From Malaya genurostris (lineage: Eukaryota > Arthropoda > Insecta > Diptera > Culicidae): DNA of 64,000 nucleotides. Each line of letters starts with the position of its first letter. Position 1 is the first letter of the stretch. Position numbers and translations under genes: made by a program. Below, piece by piece: positions 23,441 to 33,752 of the stretch. The notes beneath the pieces were generated by a model. That model ran no database searches and had not been told where the DNA came from. It saw only the letters and a program-made list of their open reading frames with translations. The stretch is from the NCBI RefSeq assembly GCF_030247185.1, contig NC_080570.1, forward strand, positions 79,959,216 through 80,023,215, read 5' to 3'.

Positions 23441-24620
23441 AATTCAACACGTCCCCCACTTCCTCGGCTACAATATATCAACAACAGCACTCGCTTACCA
23501 ACCATTCTCTGGCTCCGAACTCCAACAAGCATTAACATCAGCACACGGCCAATCAGATAGAAGCGACGGTATCAGCTATCCACTCATACAGCATCTCCCA
23601 CCCGATGCTAAAAAAGCACTACACAAGTGTTATAACACAATATGGGAGCGCGAGGAACTACCCGACTACTGGAAAAGCGCCTTAGTCGTCCCTATACCGA
23701 AGAAATGCGAGAGAAACAGAACCGTAAAAGACTTCCGTCCCATCAGTCTTATTATGGAAAGAATGGTAGACCGCCGCCTGTCAGCCTTTTTAGAAACTAA
23801 CAAACTGCTCGACCAAAGACAATTCGTTTTCCGCCAAGACCAAGGAACAGGAACCCACCTGAGAACCCTTGGTCAGATTTTACGCGATGCAAAAGACCAA
23901 AACCTGCATGCCGACATAGCCATCTTAGACATAGCCAAAGCCTTATAACACAGTATGGCGAGAAGGCATACTGCGCCCTCTACTTAAAGAAGGAATCACC
24001 GGCAACATGGGTGTATTTCTTAGTAACTATCTTCAAAATCGTCAATTCCAAGTTAACATAGGAGGAAACCGATCATCAACCTTCACCGAAGCCAACGGGG
24101 TGCCAAAAGGCTCCGCACTAGCTGTCACACTCTTTTTAATTGCAATGCACCCTGTATTACTTGGCTAACCCCTAAATGTCCACATACTGGTCTGTGCCGA
24201 CGACATAATCATCGTCTCAACAGGAAAAAAAACCTCAAATTCATTCTCAGGAAGATCCAAACTGCGGTTTGAAAATCCGGCCAATAGGCGAACACTGTCG
24301 GATTCTCCATAGCACCATAGAATTGCGCAATTGCACATTGTTGCAACTCTTACCATGTCGCTGCAGGAAACCTAATTAAACTGGGCAAAATTACCATAGC
24401 CTTCCAACGCCTACCCAAGATACTCGTCATCATGATCGACCGGACACTGGCTTTCAACTATCACTTTAAGAACATTGAAAAATACTACGAATGTCGGCTG
24501 CGGCTTATCGAAACAATAAGCTTCTGCCACCCTCGATGGAACCGACGAACAGCAATTAACATCAGCAAGGCCCTAATCAATAGCCGGATGTACTCTGTTC
24601 GTCGAGATCACAAAATGTCT
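23440..24620 (+). pseudogene. I-clade LINE RT relic
   Basis: Pieces in several frames read LPPDAKKALHKCYNTIWER, YWKSALVVPIPKKCERN, DFRPISLI, MVDRRLSAFLETNKLLDQRQ, HADIAILDIAKA, NGVPKGSALAVTLF and a CADDIIIV-like catalytic site. The layout matches the I clade and resembles the young I-clade element at the right end of the window. The catalytic box starts with Cys-Ala, not Tyr-Ala. Stops and frameshifts throughout. Confidence 0.65.
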
Positions 24621-24629
24621 GTGTGTATG

Positions 24630-25430
24630 TGACAAATAATGTAACTCAATTTTCTCAGAGATGGCTGAACCGATTTTTATAAACCCAGATTGGAATAAAA
24701 GGTCTTGTGGTTCCATAGATTGCTATCGAATTTTATCCCGTTCCGACTTCCGGTTCCGAAATTACAGGGTGATATGCACTAAATATTTTTTTTAATTCAA
24801 TAATATAATATAATATTAAGGAACACTGCTTAAACTCTAAGATGCCAAGGGTATTTTCTAATCTTAATTATCTATGTTGGCCGCATTCTTCGGTCCATGT
24901 GGGTCCGCGGGTGCACTAAATATTGAAAAAAAAATGTCACTCACTTTTCTCCGAAATGGCGCGACCGATTATCCGAAACTTAGATTCAAACAAAAGGTTT
25001 TATAGTTATCCGACTTCCGGTTCCGCAATTACATGGTAATATGAGAAAATGCACATTCAATTTTCTCGGAAATTTCTCAACCGATTTTCACAAACTAAGA
25101 TGCAAATTGAACGGTCTTGAAAATTTTAACAAAGTTCCCGAAAAGTTTCTCCACACCCGATTTCCGGTTCAGGTATTACAGCGCGATAAGTGAAAAAAAT
25201 TCATTTTCAACAGTATTTTTCACAAGTGATGGCGAAACGAGGTGCGAATTTTTATAAAACTTACTGGTAAATTCATCTAGTTGACAGACCTTGTTAGTTG
25301 GTGGATATATAAAACAATTTGGGACTACTAGTCACCGGTTTCCACTTCCGAAAACACCAATAATAGTGAAACGGTTAAACCGATTTTCATAATTCATGAT
25401 TCAAATTAAAGCCATCGTTGTATTAAAAGA
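24630..25430. repeat. Degenerate minisatellite, units about 130-170 bp
   Basis: Diverged units share CTCAxTTTTCTC, an ACCGATTTTCACAAACTxAG core, and CCGACTTCCGGTTCCG with ATTACAGxGTGATA. Units start near 24650, 24940, 25055 and 25190. The same motif set recurs at 29935-30338 and 33190-33290. Interrupted at 24800-24925 by another repeat. Confidence 0.65.
24800..24925. repeat. Short copy of the repeat also found at 49385-49660
   Basis: Shares both ends with the longer copy (CACTGCTTAA, CTCTAAGATGCCAA and TCTATGTTGGCCGC, TTCGGTCC) but lacks about 150 bp between them. Confidence 0.65.
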
Positions 25431-25790
25431 TACGGTGCAATTACATACGGCAATGGATGTCAAATCGTCATTCAAAATGACGATGCAAAACGCGGGTAAA
25501 GTAACTCAACGAGAAGATGGTTTTCTCCGAAACTTTCAATGATCGCGATTTTTTAATCGTTGCAATATGGATGATGTATCAACGGATATCTAGGCTGTCA
25601 ATTCGCAATATATGCTTAGTGGTAGCGATTTGGACCATGCGGTTTCATTGCTTTATGAGACAATTCATACAATTTTACATAGCAGAGTTGCTAAGAACCG
25701 AGTAAGAAATAAAGTGGATTACAAGTTTCCTTGTAATTAATGCTGACGGTGACGGTGACGGAGGTTGACTGTGACGGAAGGAGACGGATT
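25431..25790. other. Unassigned intron sequence
   Basis: No gene recognised. A short GACGGT-rich run near 25741-25770 precedes the next LINE relic. Confidence 0.35.
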
Positions 25791-25809
25791 GTCTGAATCG
25801 TACATTAAC

Positions 25810-26760
25810 GAAAGGTCCAGGTCCGGATCGTCTACCGCCTGTGTTTTTAAAATGTTGTGCCCGATCACTATCTGTACCAGTTAATATGATTTTCAACCAA
25901 TCAATAATCGAACATACTAGTGCTTGGAAAATCGCTGCTGTAGTTCAAATACATAAGAATGAAAACACTCATAATATTGAAAATTACAGAGCGATTTCGA
26001 TTTCGAAATGTATAGCTAAAGTACTGGAAAAGTTAGTTTACGACGTGATGTACTCTAAAGCGTCTCAAATTATTGCTGATTGTCAAAACGGGTTTGTGAC
26101 TTCTCTAAAGCATTTGATAAAGTACCACATAATGCTGTCATCCTAAAGTTGCAACGACTTGGATTACACCCATGGTTAACTAGATGGTTGGAACCATATC
26201 TTTCTGGTCGATCCGCTTTCGTCAGGATTGATATCGCATGTTCAAATACGCTCGAAATTCTTACCGGTGTTCCTCAAGGAAATCACTTGGGACCACTAAT
26301 ATACTATGTTATATTCATTAACGATCTTTGTTATCGCATAAAATCTGAAACATTGCTTTAGGCGTTCACTATCTTTGCGCTGCTTCGAATATACTCTTCG
26401 AGGGCACATCATCGAAAGAGTAGACTCTGTTTGTGATTTAGGCATTATATATCGACAGCAAACTTCGCTTCACGGCCCATATTTCATCATCTATGACATT
26501 TGCAATGTTGGAATTTTAAATACAAAATGCCGCTGATTTTAATGACTTCTCTACACTTAAAGTTGTCTACTGTGCCCTAATTCGAAATATTTTGAAATAT
26601 TCTGTACAAGCGTGGGCGCCGTATCACGACGTGTAAAGCTACCGATTGGAACGCGTCCAAAAATGCTTTGTTCGATTCGCACTGAAATCTTGGCCAGTAT
26701 CAATGTATATGTTCTTGCTCGTGTTATAAGAACCCGTCTTTTTTATGATACCTAGGCATT
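25810..26760 (+). pseudogene. LINE RT relic, CR1/Jockey group
   Basis: First part: LPPVFLKCCARSLSVPVNMI, WKIAAVVQIHKNENTHNIEN and KVLEKLVYDVMYSKASQI. The second part, after loss of roughly 40-50 residues and a frame change near 26095, reads SKAFDKVPHNAVILKLQRLG, LSGRSAFVRID, GVPQGNHLGPLIYYVIFIND. A decayed tail with KYSVQAWAPYH reaches about 26760. Clade assignment is tentative. Confidence 0.65.
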
Positions 26761-28380
26761 GTACAAAACAACCCGGTGGATAGATGATGTAGACAATTTA
26801 GAGAGGTTTTTCTTCTCTTTGATTTTAATTTAACAAAATCTAATTACAAGTTAGAGATAAGACACTTTTATTCAGTTTAGACAAACATTTATACATTACG
26901 TTAATAAAAATCTGCACGGTTCTTTCCGAAGATTAAACAAATAAAAAAAATAAGTAAACCCACAATCAATTTCGGCTTTTATCAGGAAGACTGTACACAC
27001 CGCATAGAAATAACCTTCACTCGAGCTTTGACACAATTTTGTTCTTTCTTCCTGATCGGGTTATGTTTTTGTTACCTCATGCAAGCAACCCAGTGAAATT
27101 TGTAGACCCGCATAAGTCCGATCATCGGTCCGATTATCGGACCGATTGAGCACGATATAGGGCCGATCGTAGCGCTTCAATCGGCCCGTCATCGGACAAT
27201 TCTGCACCATTTACATCAACCGCGTCGACATAAAAAAAGCTTTATGTTTACATTATGCATCGCTAGAGAAACAGAGCGAAGGAATATCAAACAAGGCATT
27301 TTCGAGCCGACATCTTCCCGATAGGGTGAGAAAGATTGTTAAACATTTGTATCGATCATAGAGGCTTTAACCTTTCGGTCATTCGCCTCTTAGGGCCAGA
27401 AAAACTCTGACCCTATGTTCGAGGTTGGAAATCCAACCCCGATATATCTCATCACCTGAGTAATCAGACATCCGCTCTCTGCTTTGGTATATCTTCACTC
27501 TGTTGTTCTACCGATACACTATGCAAGCTCGAAACGCAATCAACAGCTTTCTTGCACGATGCGTCCGATGTTCGGATTTACTGGGAAGGTATGAATACAT
27601 CCTAAAACAGAACCTGCAAATGTTAACAGCAAAATCGAACCAATCCCTCTCAGCAGGCGGTTCTATTTTGTTGGTCGATGAGCGCTTATTGAACGACATA
27701 TTGCACGAAATATTCGTTCAGTTTGCTGGAACGGTTAGTTGTTGTTTTTTCTCTTGCAAAAATAGTGTGAAATCTAGGTGTTACCTTCATATAGAAAGAA
27801 GATTTGTTCTTATTCTACGTAAAGTAGAAGTACTGCACAGGTATGTAGTGTTAGTTTAAAAAAAGAAGTGGAAAAAATTTTGCAGTAAAACTAGTCCAAC
27901 GGGGCTCATACTTCTCATATTAAAAATGGCTTAACAATGGACCTCTATCTGCCGGGTTTGTTGAACGAAAATAATGGCCGAATGCCAACGGTCTGTTTCA
28001 AAATCGGCAAACGACGGTCCCGTGTTGGCCTCCCATTGAACGATTGATTGGACATTCATTGGACCAATGATCCAACGTACTGGACCAATGAAGGACCACC
28101 GTTGAACATTTTTTTCTAAGAGGGATGGAATTAGTTTCAGGCCAAATGTGTGCAGGTGACAATCATGCCACCGGGGTGTGTCGATCTGTTTATGTTTAGT
28201 GGGCAATGATTGGTAAACTTGTAACTGTAATTTCACACTGTCGCAATGAAGTAGTTGTTTCAGTAGAATAGTTAGTGTTTTCATATCATAATTCATTGCA
28301 CATGATAAAATCAAACACATTACAGTATTTCATTATTCTGCATAATATGAGCAAAAATGGTAAAATTCAATATTAGCTAC
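26761..28380. other. Unassigned intron sequence with quasi-palindromic patches
   Basis: Two patches rich in self-complementary words look like MITE or satellite remains: 27115-27200 (TCCGATxATCGG words) and 27985-28110 (ATTGGACCAATG words). An open frame at 27503-27859 has no recognisable product. Exon 2 of the beta-galactosidase gene begins to the right. Confidence 0.4.
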
Positions 28381-28486
28381 ACAGTTATTGATCTTTAATA
28401 GGTGTAATATTTTCGAATTGAAGTTTATCATAATTCAGTCCTGGGAACGGTGCTGTTAAAAGTACATTTAGGAGTATTCTACTCAC

Positions 28487-28801
28487 ATTATCAATTTCTG
28501 CACAGATATATGGCCCAGGTCTCAATATGACATACAAATCTGCTTCAACTGCTGCCTCAATAACGTCGGTTATATTCGCAATACCATCCCACATGTATTC
28601 GTTTTCTTTGGGATTATGTAACGACCACTGGACGTATAAATCAACTGCGTTCAATCCTCCTGTTCGCATAGTCTTCAATTTTGTCCGCCAAGTATTTGGA
28701 AGTGCTCTGAAATAATGAAATGATCCTGCTACGTAGCGGAAGTCTTTCCCATTCATCACAAATGTATCTCGATCATAGTCAACATAGAAAGTGTTTGCAT
28801 C
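28487..28801 (-). CDS. GH35 beta-galactosidase, exon 2
   Basis: Encodes residues of about 28-132, from DANTFYVDYDRDTF to GPYICAEIDN. FRYVAGSFHYFRALPNTW, GLNAVDLYVQWSLHNP and YVILRPGPYICAE are hallmark N-terminal GH35 barrel segments. The acceptor is CAACAG at 28802-28807. The donor, on the minus strand, is GTGAGT at 28486-28481. 315 nt, phase 0 at both ends. It joins directly to GGLPYWLF of exon 3, as expected for the family. The usual Trp after CAE is Ile here. Confidence 0.95.
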
Positions 28802-28863
28802 CTGTTGATCAAACATATTTCCTATTATTGTTGAGTTACATTGATATTATCTCATAGACGAAC

Positions 28864-28944
28864 TTTTTTTTCAGCTGATACGTTTAAAAGTCCAGGTATT
28901 CCACCACATCCTACAATTGCCAATGCTATCCAATAAATTTTCAT
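28864..28944 (-). CDS. GH35 beta-galactosidase, exon 1, signal peptide
   Basis: ATG at 28942-28944 opens MKIYWIALAIVGCGG followed by IPGLLNVSAEKK, a good signal peptide. It directs the enzyme to the secretory pathway. The exon ends at AAA/GTTCGT, and intron 1 (28802-28863, 62 bp) ends CAACAG. An alternative donor, GTATCA 18 bases upstream, also keeps phase 0 and would shorten the peptide by six residues. Confidence 0.75.
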
Positions 28945-29692
28945 TACTTTATTTTTCGTATGTCTGTACTACACTGCTAAACTTGTTCACTGCTTGAATA
29001 TTGCGATCAAAGTGACGAAGAATTATTCAACTCTTGCAAAGGCGCAAATAAACAAAAATGTCATGCCTTGGAGGTACATTAGTAGCAGGGAATTAACCTC
29101 CACTTCAATAGGTTTATCTTCTGAATTTGTATGTAAAGAGCATTACCAGTCAGTCCTATCGAACGTTATGTTGTTTCTTGTCAGAAATCAAATACATGAT
29201 AACGAAAATAACTTTTTTAAACCACCATGCTATACTTTGGAAACCCGGACATTCATTATAAATTCATACATGTGTACTTGGCGTTTCATAGATAGTAATG
29301 TAGCTAACATGTATTTAAAACATGACCACAATCTTACATATGCATAGCAAGCTACAAAAGACTGAGAAACTAACTATCTATTTATTATGCGGCATGCAGC
29401 TATTTGCACACCGTTCATATGTAGGCTACTTAGAAGATTGATATGTAGTCTACTTAGATTTTGGTTGATTTGCGTAATGGTATTGTTGATATGTGAAATG
29501 CTACAAATTCAAAAGTAATAAATAATTAATCAAAAGTGTGCAATAAAGATGACTAACCGCTAACTTATAAACGTGCAATTGTGATTTGTAACCTTTCGTC
29601 AACATTAGTTTCAGTTGTCACCTGCATTTTGAACGAAAATTCTAATTTTATAATTCATTGTGATGCAGCAAAAAATAATCTTTTCTTCATAT
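28945..29692. other. Upstream region of the beta-galactosidase gene
   Basis: Presumed 5' UTR and promoter of the minus-strand gene. No TATA box at a convincing distance. A GATA-type word (TGATAA) occurs near 29197. An open frame at 28994-29347 has no recognisable product and is probably chance. Confidence 0.4.
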
Positions 29693-29694
29693 TA

Positions 29695-29920
29695 GGGTAA
29701 CAGAGGTATTTTGGCCCACTTTAGGATTGATTTTATTTTGGCCCACTTAGTAAAAATATCCATCAAATGTTGTAATATCTTCGAAAACTTCTTCCGCATT
29801 AGGTAATTTAATGTGATTAGATTCAAATTGATGCAACATGGGTTACCTAACACGATTAAATCCATAAAGTTGGTTAGGTGGACAAAAAAATATGAAGTGA
29901 CCAAAATACCTCTGTTACCC
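29695..29920. mobile_element. MITE with 20-bp TIRs and TA duplication, mariner-like
   Basis: Ends are GGGTAACAGAGGTATTTTGG and its exact inverse, flanked by TA at 29693-29694 and 29921-29922. 226 bp and non-coding. TA duplication fits Tc1/mariner-type transposition. Confidence 0.85.
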
Positions 29921-29934
29921 TACTAATACTTTAC

Positions 29935-30338
29935 TAATCGCTGAAAATCATAGGCACTCACTTTACTCAAAGATGACGGAACCGATTTTCACAAATTTAG
30001 ATTCAAACGAAAGGTGTTATAGTCTGATAGTCAAATTTATGAGATAATTCACACTCAATTTTCTCGAATTCGATCCGGATGCGACGTCCAGTAATGAAAT
30101 TACAGTGCAATAGATGAAGAAATTTCAATTTTATGAGTAATTTTTCACAAGTTATGACGAAAAGACGAGCAAAAGTGTATAAAACTGACTGTTAATTTTC
30201 CTAGTTTTCATATCTTGTTAGATGCTGAATATATAAACCTACTCTGGAACTACTAGTCACATGTTTACGGTTCCAAAAGTACCTAAAGTAGTGAGGCAAA
30301 ATTCCAAAATTACAACTCACTTTAATTGCTCAGCAATG
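29935..30338. repeat. Degenerate minisatellite, left of LINE insertion
   Basis: Same motif set as 24630-25430. The array resumes at 33190 after the LINE, which split it. Confidence 0.65.
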
Positions 30339-31518
30339 GTTTAACCGAATGACTGGTTTGATGGCGATTGTCAGCAGTTGGTCGAAGAGAAGAATGCAGC
30401 AAGGGATGCTGCAACACAGCACGAGAGCGAAGGAGGAACGATTCAGACAGGCGCGGAACAGACAGAACACGGTTTTCCGGAGGAAAAAGCGCCACCAGGA
30501 AGACTAAGATCGCGAAGCGATGGAAAAGCTGTACCACGCAAATGGCACACGAAAGTTCTATGAGAAGGTGAATCGCTCACATAGAGGCTACACGCCATAG
30601 GCCAAAATGTGCACAGATATCGAACGAGCGTGAGGTGATCGACAGGTGGAGGCAGTACCATGACGAGTATGGCGAAGCACAAGATACAGAGAACGGCACA
30701 GGAATCAATCTGGATGCACGCTCAGCCGACGACAGATTTCCAGCACCTGATCTGTCGGAGATAAGTGAGCAGATCGGCAAGCTGAGGAACAACAAAACCG
30801 CGGGCAATGACCAGTTACCAGGCGAGCTGCTCAAGCATGGAGAAGAGGCTAGAGCGCTGCACTGGATGATTCCTAAGATTTGGGAGGAGGAATGGATGGA
30901 TGGAGTGTCCCGTCTACAAAAAGGGCGATAAGCTAGATTGTTGCCATAAACGCGCAATCACATTGCTCAACGCCGCCCACACGCTACTCTCCCAAATCCT
31001 TTTCCGTCGTCTATCACCAATAGCTAATGAATTCGTAGGGCCGTACCAAGCGGGATTTACTGGAGCCCGCACCACAACGGATCACATATTCGCGATAAGA
31101 CAAATACTCCAGAAGTGTCGTGAATTCAACGTACCCACGCATCACCTATTCATTGACTTCAAAGTGGCATACGACACAATCGATCGAGAACAGCTATCGC
31201 AGATAATGCACGAAAACGTTTTCCCGGATGGATAGAGTGATGTGCTGCGTCCGAGTATCTGAGACGCTCTCGAGTCCCTTCGAATCTCGGAGAGGGCTAC
31301 GGCTGTATCTGGACTATGTTGGCAGAGGACCAACGCGCCTACAGTGTTTGTTTTCTAAAGAAAGGTACTGAGGACTATCTATGGAAGATGGAACGTGGAG
31401 ACGGCGTATGAATCACGAATTGCAACAGCTGCTAGGAGAACCACCCTTTATACGGGCAGCTAAAATCGGACGTCTACGATGGGCTTGGCATGTCATAAGG
31501 ATGTCGGACGACAGCCCA

Positions 31519-32972
31519 CACACAATACTTTTTTTACGGGTGTCGGTAAAAATTTTACTGACTTTCAAACAGCTGAACAGTCAGTAAACAGTTCAGTAAA
31601 ATTTAAATTTACTGAATGATTGGTAAACTGGATCGTCACAACGAACTGTCAAAATTTACTGACTTATTCATCACCTAAAACCGAAGTTCACTGAAATTTG
31701 CAAAACAAAACGTAAAAATTGAATTGTTTGAATTCTTCTATATTACTGAATCTGTAGTATTTGATACCAAATACTTAGAAATTAAAAAGGATCAGTGAAA
31801 AATAATACACAGGTTTATTCGGTGATATGTTAAGTTTAATGATTTTTGAATACATTACTTAAGACTACGTAGAAATTTTTCTCCCGTCGTTGTTAAGGCA
31901 GCAATGCCCATGAGCGAATATATAAATATAAAAAAAATTTTATCCGAAGGACGACAGTCGACTTTCGCCACATTGTAGCACTCAACCACTATCTTGAAGA
32001 AATATTGATAGTCGCCACTTATTTTCAGGCTCCAGTTTCTCCAGATTATAAATGCTTCAGAGTTGTCCGCAAACATGTCTCCTTTAATGTGTAATGTGGG
32101 TACGTCATATGATTGCGGAAGGATGTCATCCTGTGATGTATAAAAAATATTGTTATTTTCGATGAAATTCTATACTGTATTATATTACCTGACACCATTC
32201 TAAGATGCCCTGGAGAGGATTATCGTTGGCAGCGCCGGATACACGCAATCGTTTTGCTCCGAGACTCGGATTTTTCATCCGAATTATAGCTAGAGCCCTC
32301 AAGAAATCTGTATAGAAAATTTTCATATTAATTTCGAATATACGTTTTTCGACACAATTTATTTACCGTTAGTGATGTGTGGTGACGTTTTATGTGCCAC
32401 GTAATGTGCTGTACGAGCCCTTCCACGTATCCCGGAACAGGTTTACGACAAAAAAAAGCAAGTGATACACTCGTCAGACATTTTCGTACTTTGCTAAAAA
32501 TGAGAAAACTTTGAAAATATTATAAATGTACTTACTGAACAGCTTCTTTACTTCTTCATCCGCAAGTAAGTCCAAAATATTGTCCATTTTAGCTGCAGGC
32601 TGCACTTTTCCGAAAAAAGCACTAATTTTTACCACTGTTAGTATTATTTGAACTTTAAAATGGCGACACTTTTGACAGGCGTTATTTTCTCCGAAAGCGT
32701 TATTTTTTCGGTGTTTATTCATTAACCACTGAGTATCGGTGATTTTTTTACGGAATGGCTTAGACGTGATGACATTTCAATGTTTACAACATACGTCAGT
32801 AAAACAAAAAACAAAATTTCAGCAAAATTATCATGGAATTACTGACAACTCGTGCATATTTTACTGATGTCGGTAAAATGGAATTATTTAACGATTTTTT
32901 CTGCTAAAATTTCCTTTTACAGATTAAAACTGTAAAAAAAATTACCGAACATCAAAATAAGAATTCAGTGTG
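31519..32972 (-). mobile_element. CACAC-ended DNA transposon, copy 1
   Basis: Begins CACACAATACTT and ends CAGTGTG, with CA at both flanks (31517-31518, 32973-32974). Removing it restores the LINE reading frame across the site, which proves insertion. CAGTAAA-type words crowd both ends. It carries a minus-strand gene relic in the same layout as copy 2 (43345-45831). Confidence 0.75.
31858..32590 (-). pseudogene. Spliced zinc-finger protein gene of the CACAC transposon, copy 1
   Basis: Probable exons read on the minus strand. MDNILDLLADEEVKKLF (about 32590-32536) ends at a GTAAGT donor. A second, with a C2H2-like finger CRKPVPGYVEGLVQHITWHIK (about 32490-32368), has one frame slip. A third, FLRALAIIRMKNPSLGAKRL to GILEWCQ (about 32309-32191), has TATACAG and GTAATA borders. 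The last (about 32130-31858) contains EAFIIWRNW, DKIFFIFIYSLMGIAALTTT and GEKFLRSLK. No known transposase motif was recognised. The last two exons align with copy 2 and share the intron position. Confidence 0.6.
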
Positions 32973-33189
32973 CAGTGAAAATGGTTCTTGAATCTAATCC
33001 GACTGGTACAAGAAGAAGAGGAGCGCAGCGAGCAAGGTGGATCGATCAAGTGGAGAGTGATCTAAGAAGCATCCGTGCTTTGAGTGGCTGGCGACGAGCA
33101 GCCATGGACCGAGTTATATGAAGACGTAGGCTTGATACAGCAAAGGACACCCCAGGACTATAGCTGTTAGGTAAGGTAAGTTTAACCGA

Positions 33190-33300
33190 TTTTCATTAAG
33201 CTTAATTTAAATTAAAGCTTTTATTGTCTAAAACGCTATTGCACAACTACACTTCCGGTTCCGTAATTACAGAGCGAGGAGTGCAAAACTAAGAAACCGT
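33190..33300. repeat. Degenerate minisatellite, right of LINE insertion
   Basis: Continues the array at 29935-30338 with ACCGATTTTCATTAAGC and CACTTCCGGTTCCGTAATTACAG-like text. A 22-bp direct repeat (CACTAAATAACCGTTTTCCT) follows near 33384-33427. Confidence 0.6.
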
Positions 33301-33660
33301 CATATAAATTAACGATACGAAACCTTTACGCACCAGTATGGTAAGTGAGGGTAAGCTGGAAGTGGATAAGCCCTAAGTGTTTCACTAAATAACCGTTTTC
33401 CTAACACTAAATAACCGTTTTCCTGACTGAGTTTCACACCTCGCAACATAAGTCAAGACTATAAGCTATCAAATGTCAAATAAAATTGAAAAATAAACAA
33501 AACGAGCTACGGAAAAACAGATGTTATTTTCCTGTGCAAAAGTTTAAGTGCATAGAAAATTTCTCTACTCTATTATCTGATTCCAAGAATGATGAGTTCT
33601 AACAAAATCGTTTTAATAATTAAGAGTTTGATAATAATAATATAATAATATTGATAATAT

Positions 33661-33662
<2 letters not shown>

Positions 33663-33750
<88 letters not shown>
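33663..33750. repeat. (AT)44 microsatellite
   Basis: Uninterrupted AT dinucleotide run of 88 bases. Confidence 0.97.

Positions 33751-33752
<2 letters not shown>

Larger units (their letters stand above)
6604..28944 (-). other. Beta-galactosidase gene span, exons 1 to 4
   Basis: Four exons join in phase 0: 28864-28944, 28487-28801, 6935-7627 and 6604-6879. They give 455 residues of a GH35 protein whose family members are usually 620-680 residues, so further exons lie left of the window. Introns 1 and 3 are 62 and 55 bp, typical of mosquitoes. Intron 2 is about 20.9 kb and full of transposons. The joins rebuild uninterrupted GH35 family sequence, which is the main support for linking the distant exons. 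No in-frame stop or frameshift was seen. Confidence 0.88.
30349..33179 (+). pseudogene. 5'-truncated LINE with 10-bp target duplication
   Basis: GTTTAACCGA flanks it at 30339-30348 and 33180-33189. The coding remains start near the endonuclease/RT linker (QLVEEKNAARDAA), then KLRNNKTAGNDQLPGELLK, VYKKGDKLDCCHKRAITLLN, AGFTGARTTTDHIFAIRQIL and HHLFIDFKVAYDTIDREQL. The RT catalytic region is lost near 31240-31380. The C-terminal tail RAAKIGRLRWAWHVIRM is followed, past a nested transposon, by TGTRRRGAQRARWIDQVESD. It ends with GGTAAGGTAA-like sequence. Clade not settled. A related piece lies at 40545-40870. Confidence 0.8.

Noticed and set aside
30443..30957. Minus-strand frames of 79 and 126 codons
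   Set aside because: Shadows of the LINE coding sequence on the plus strand.
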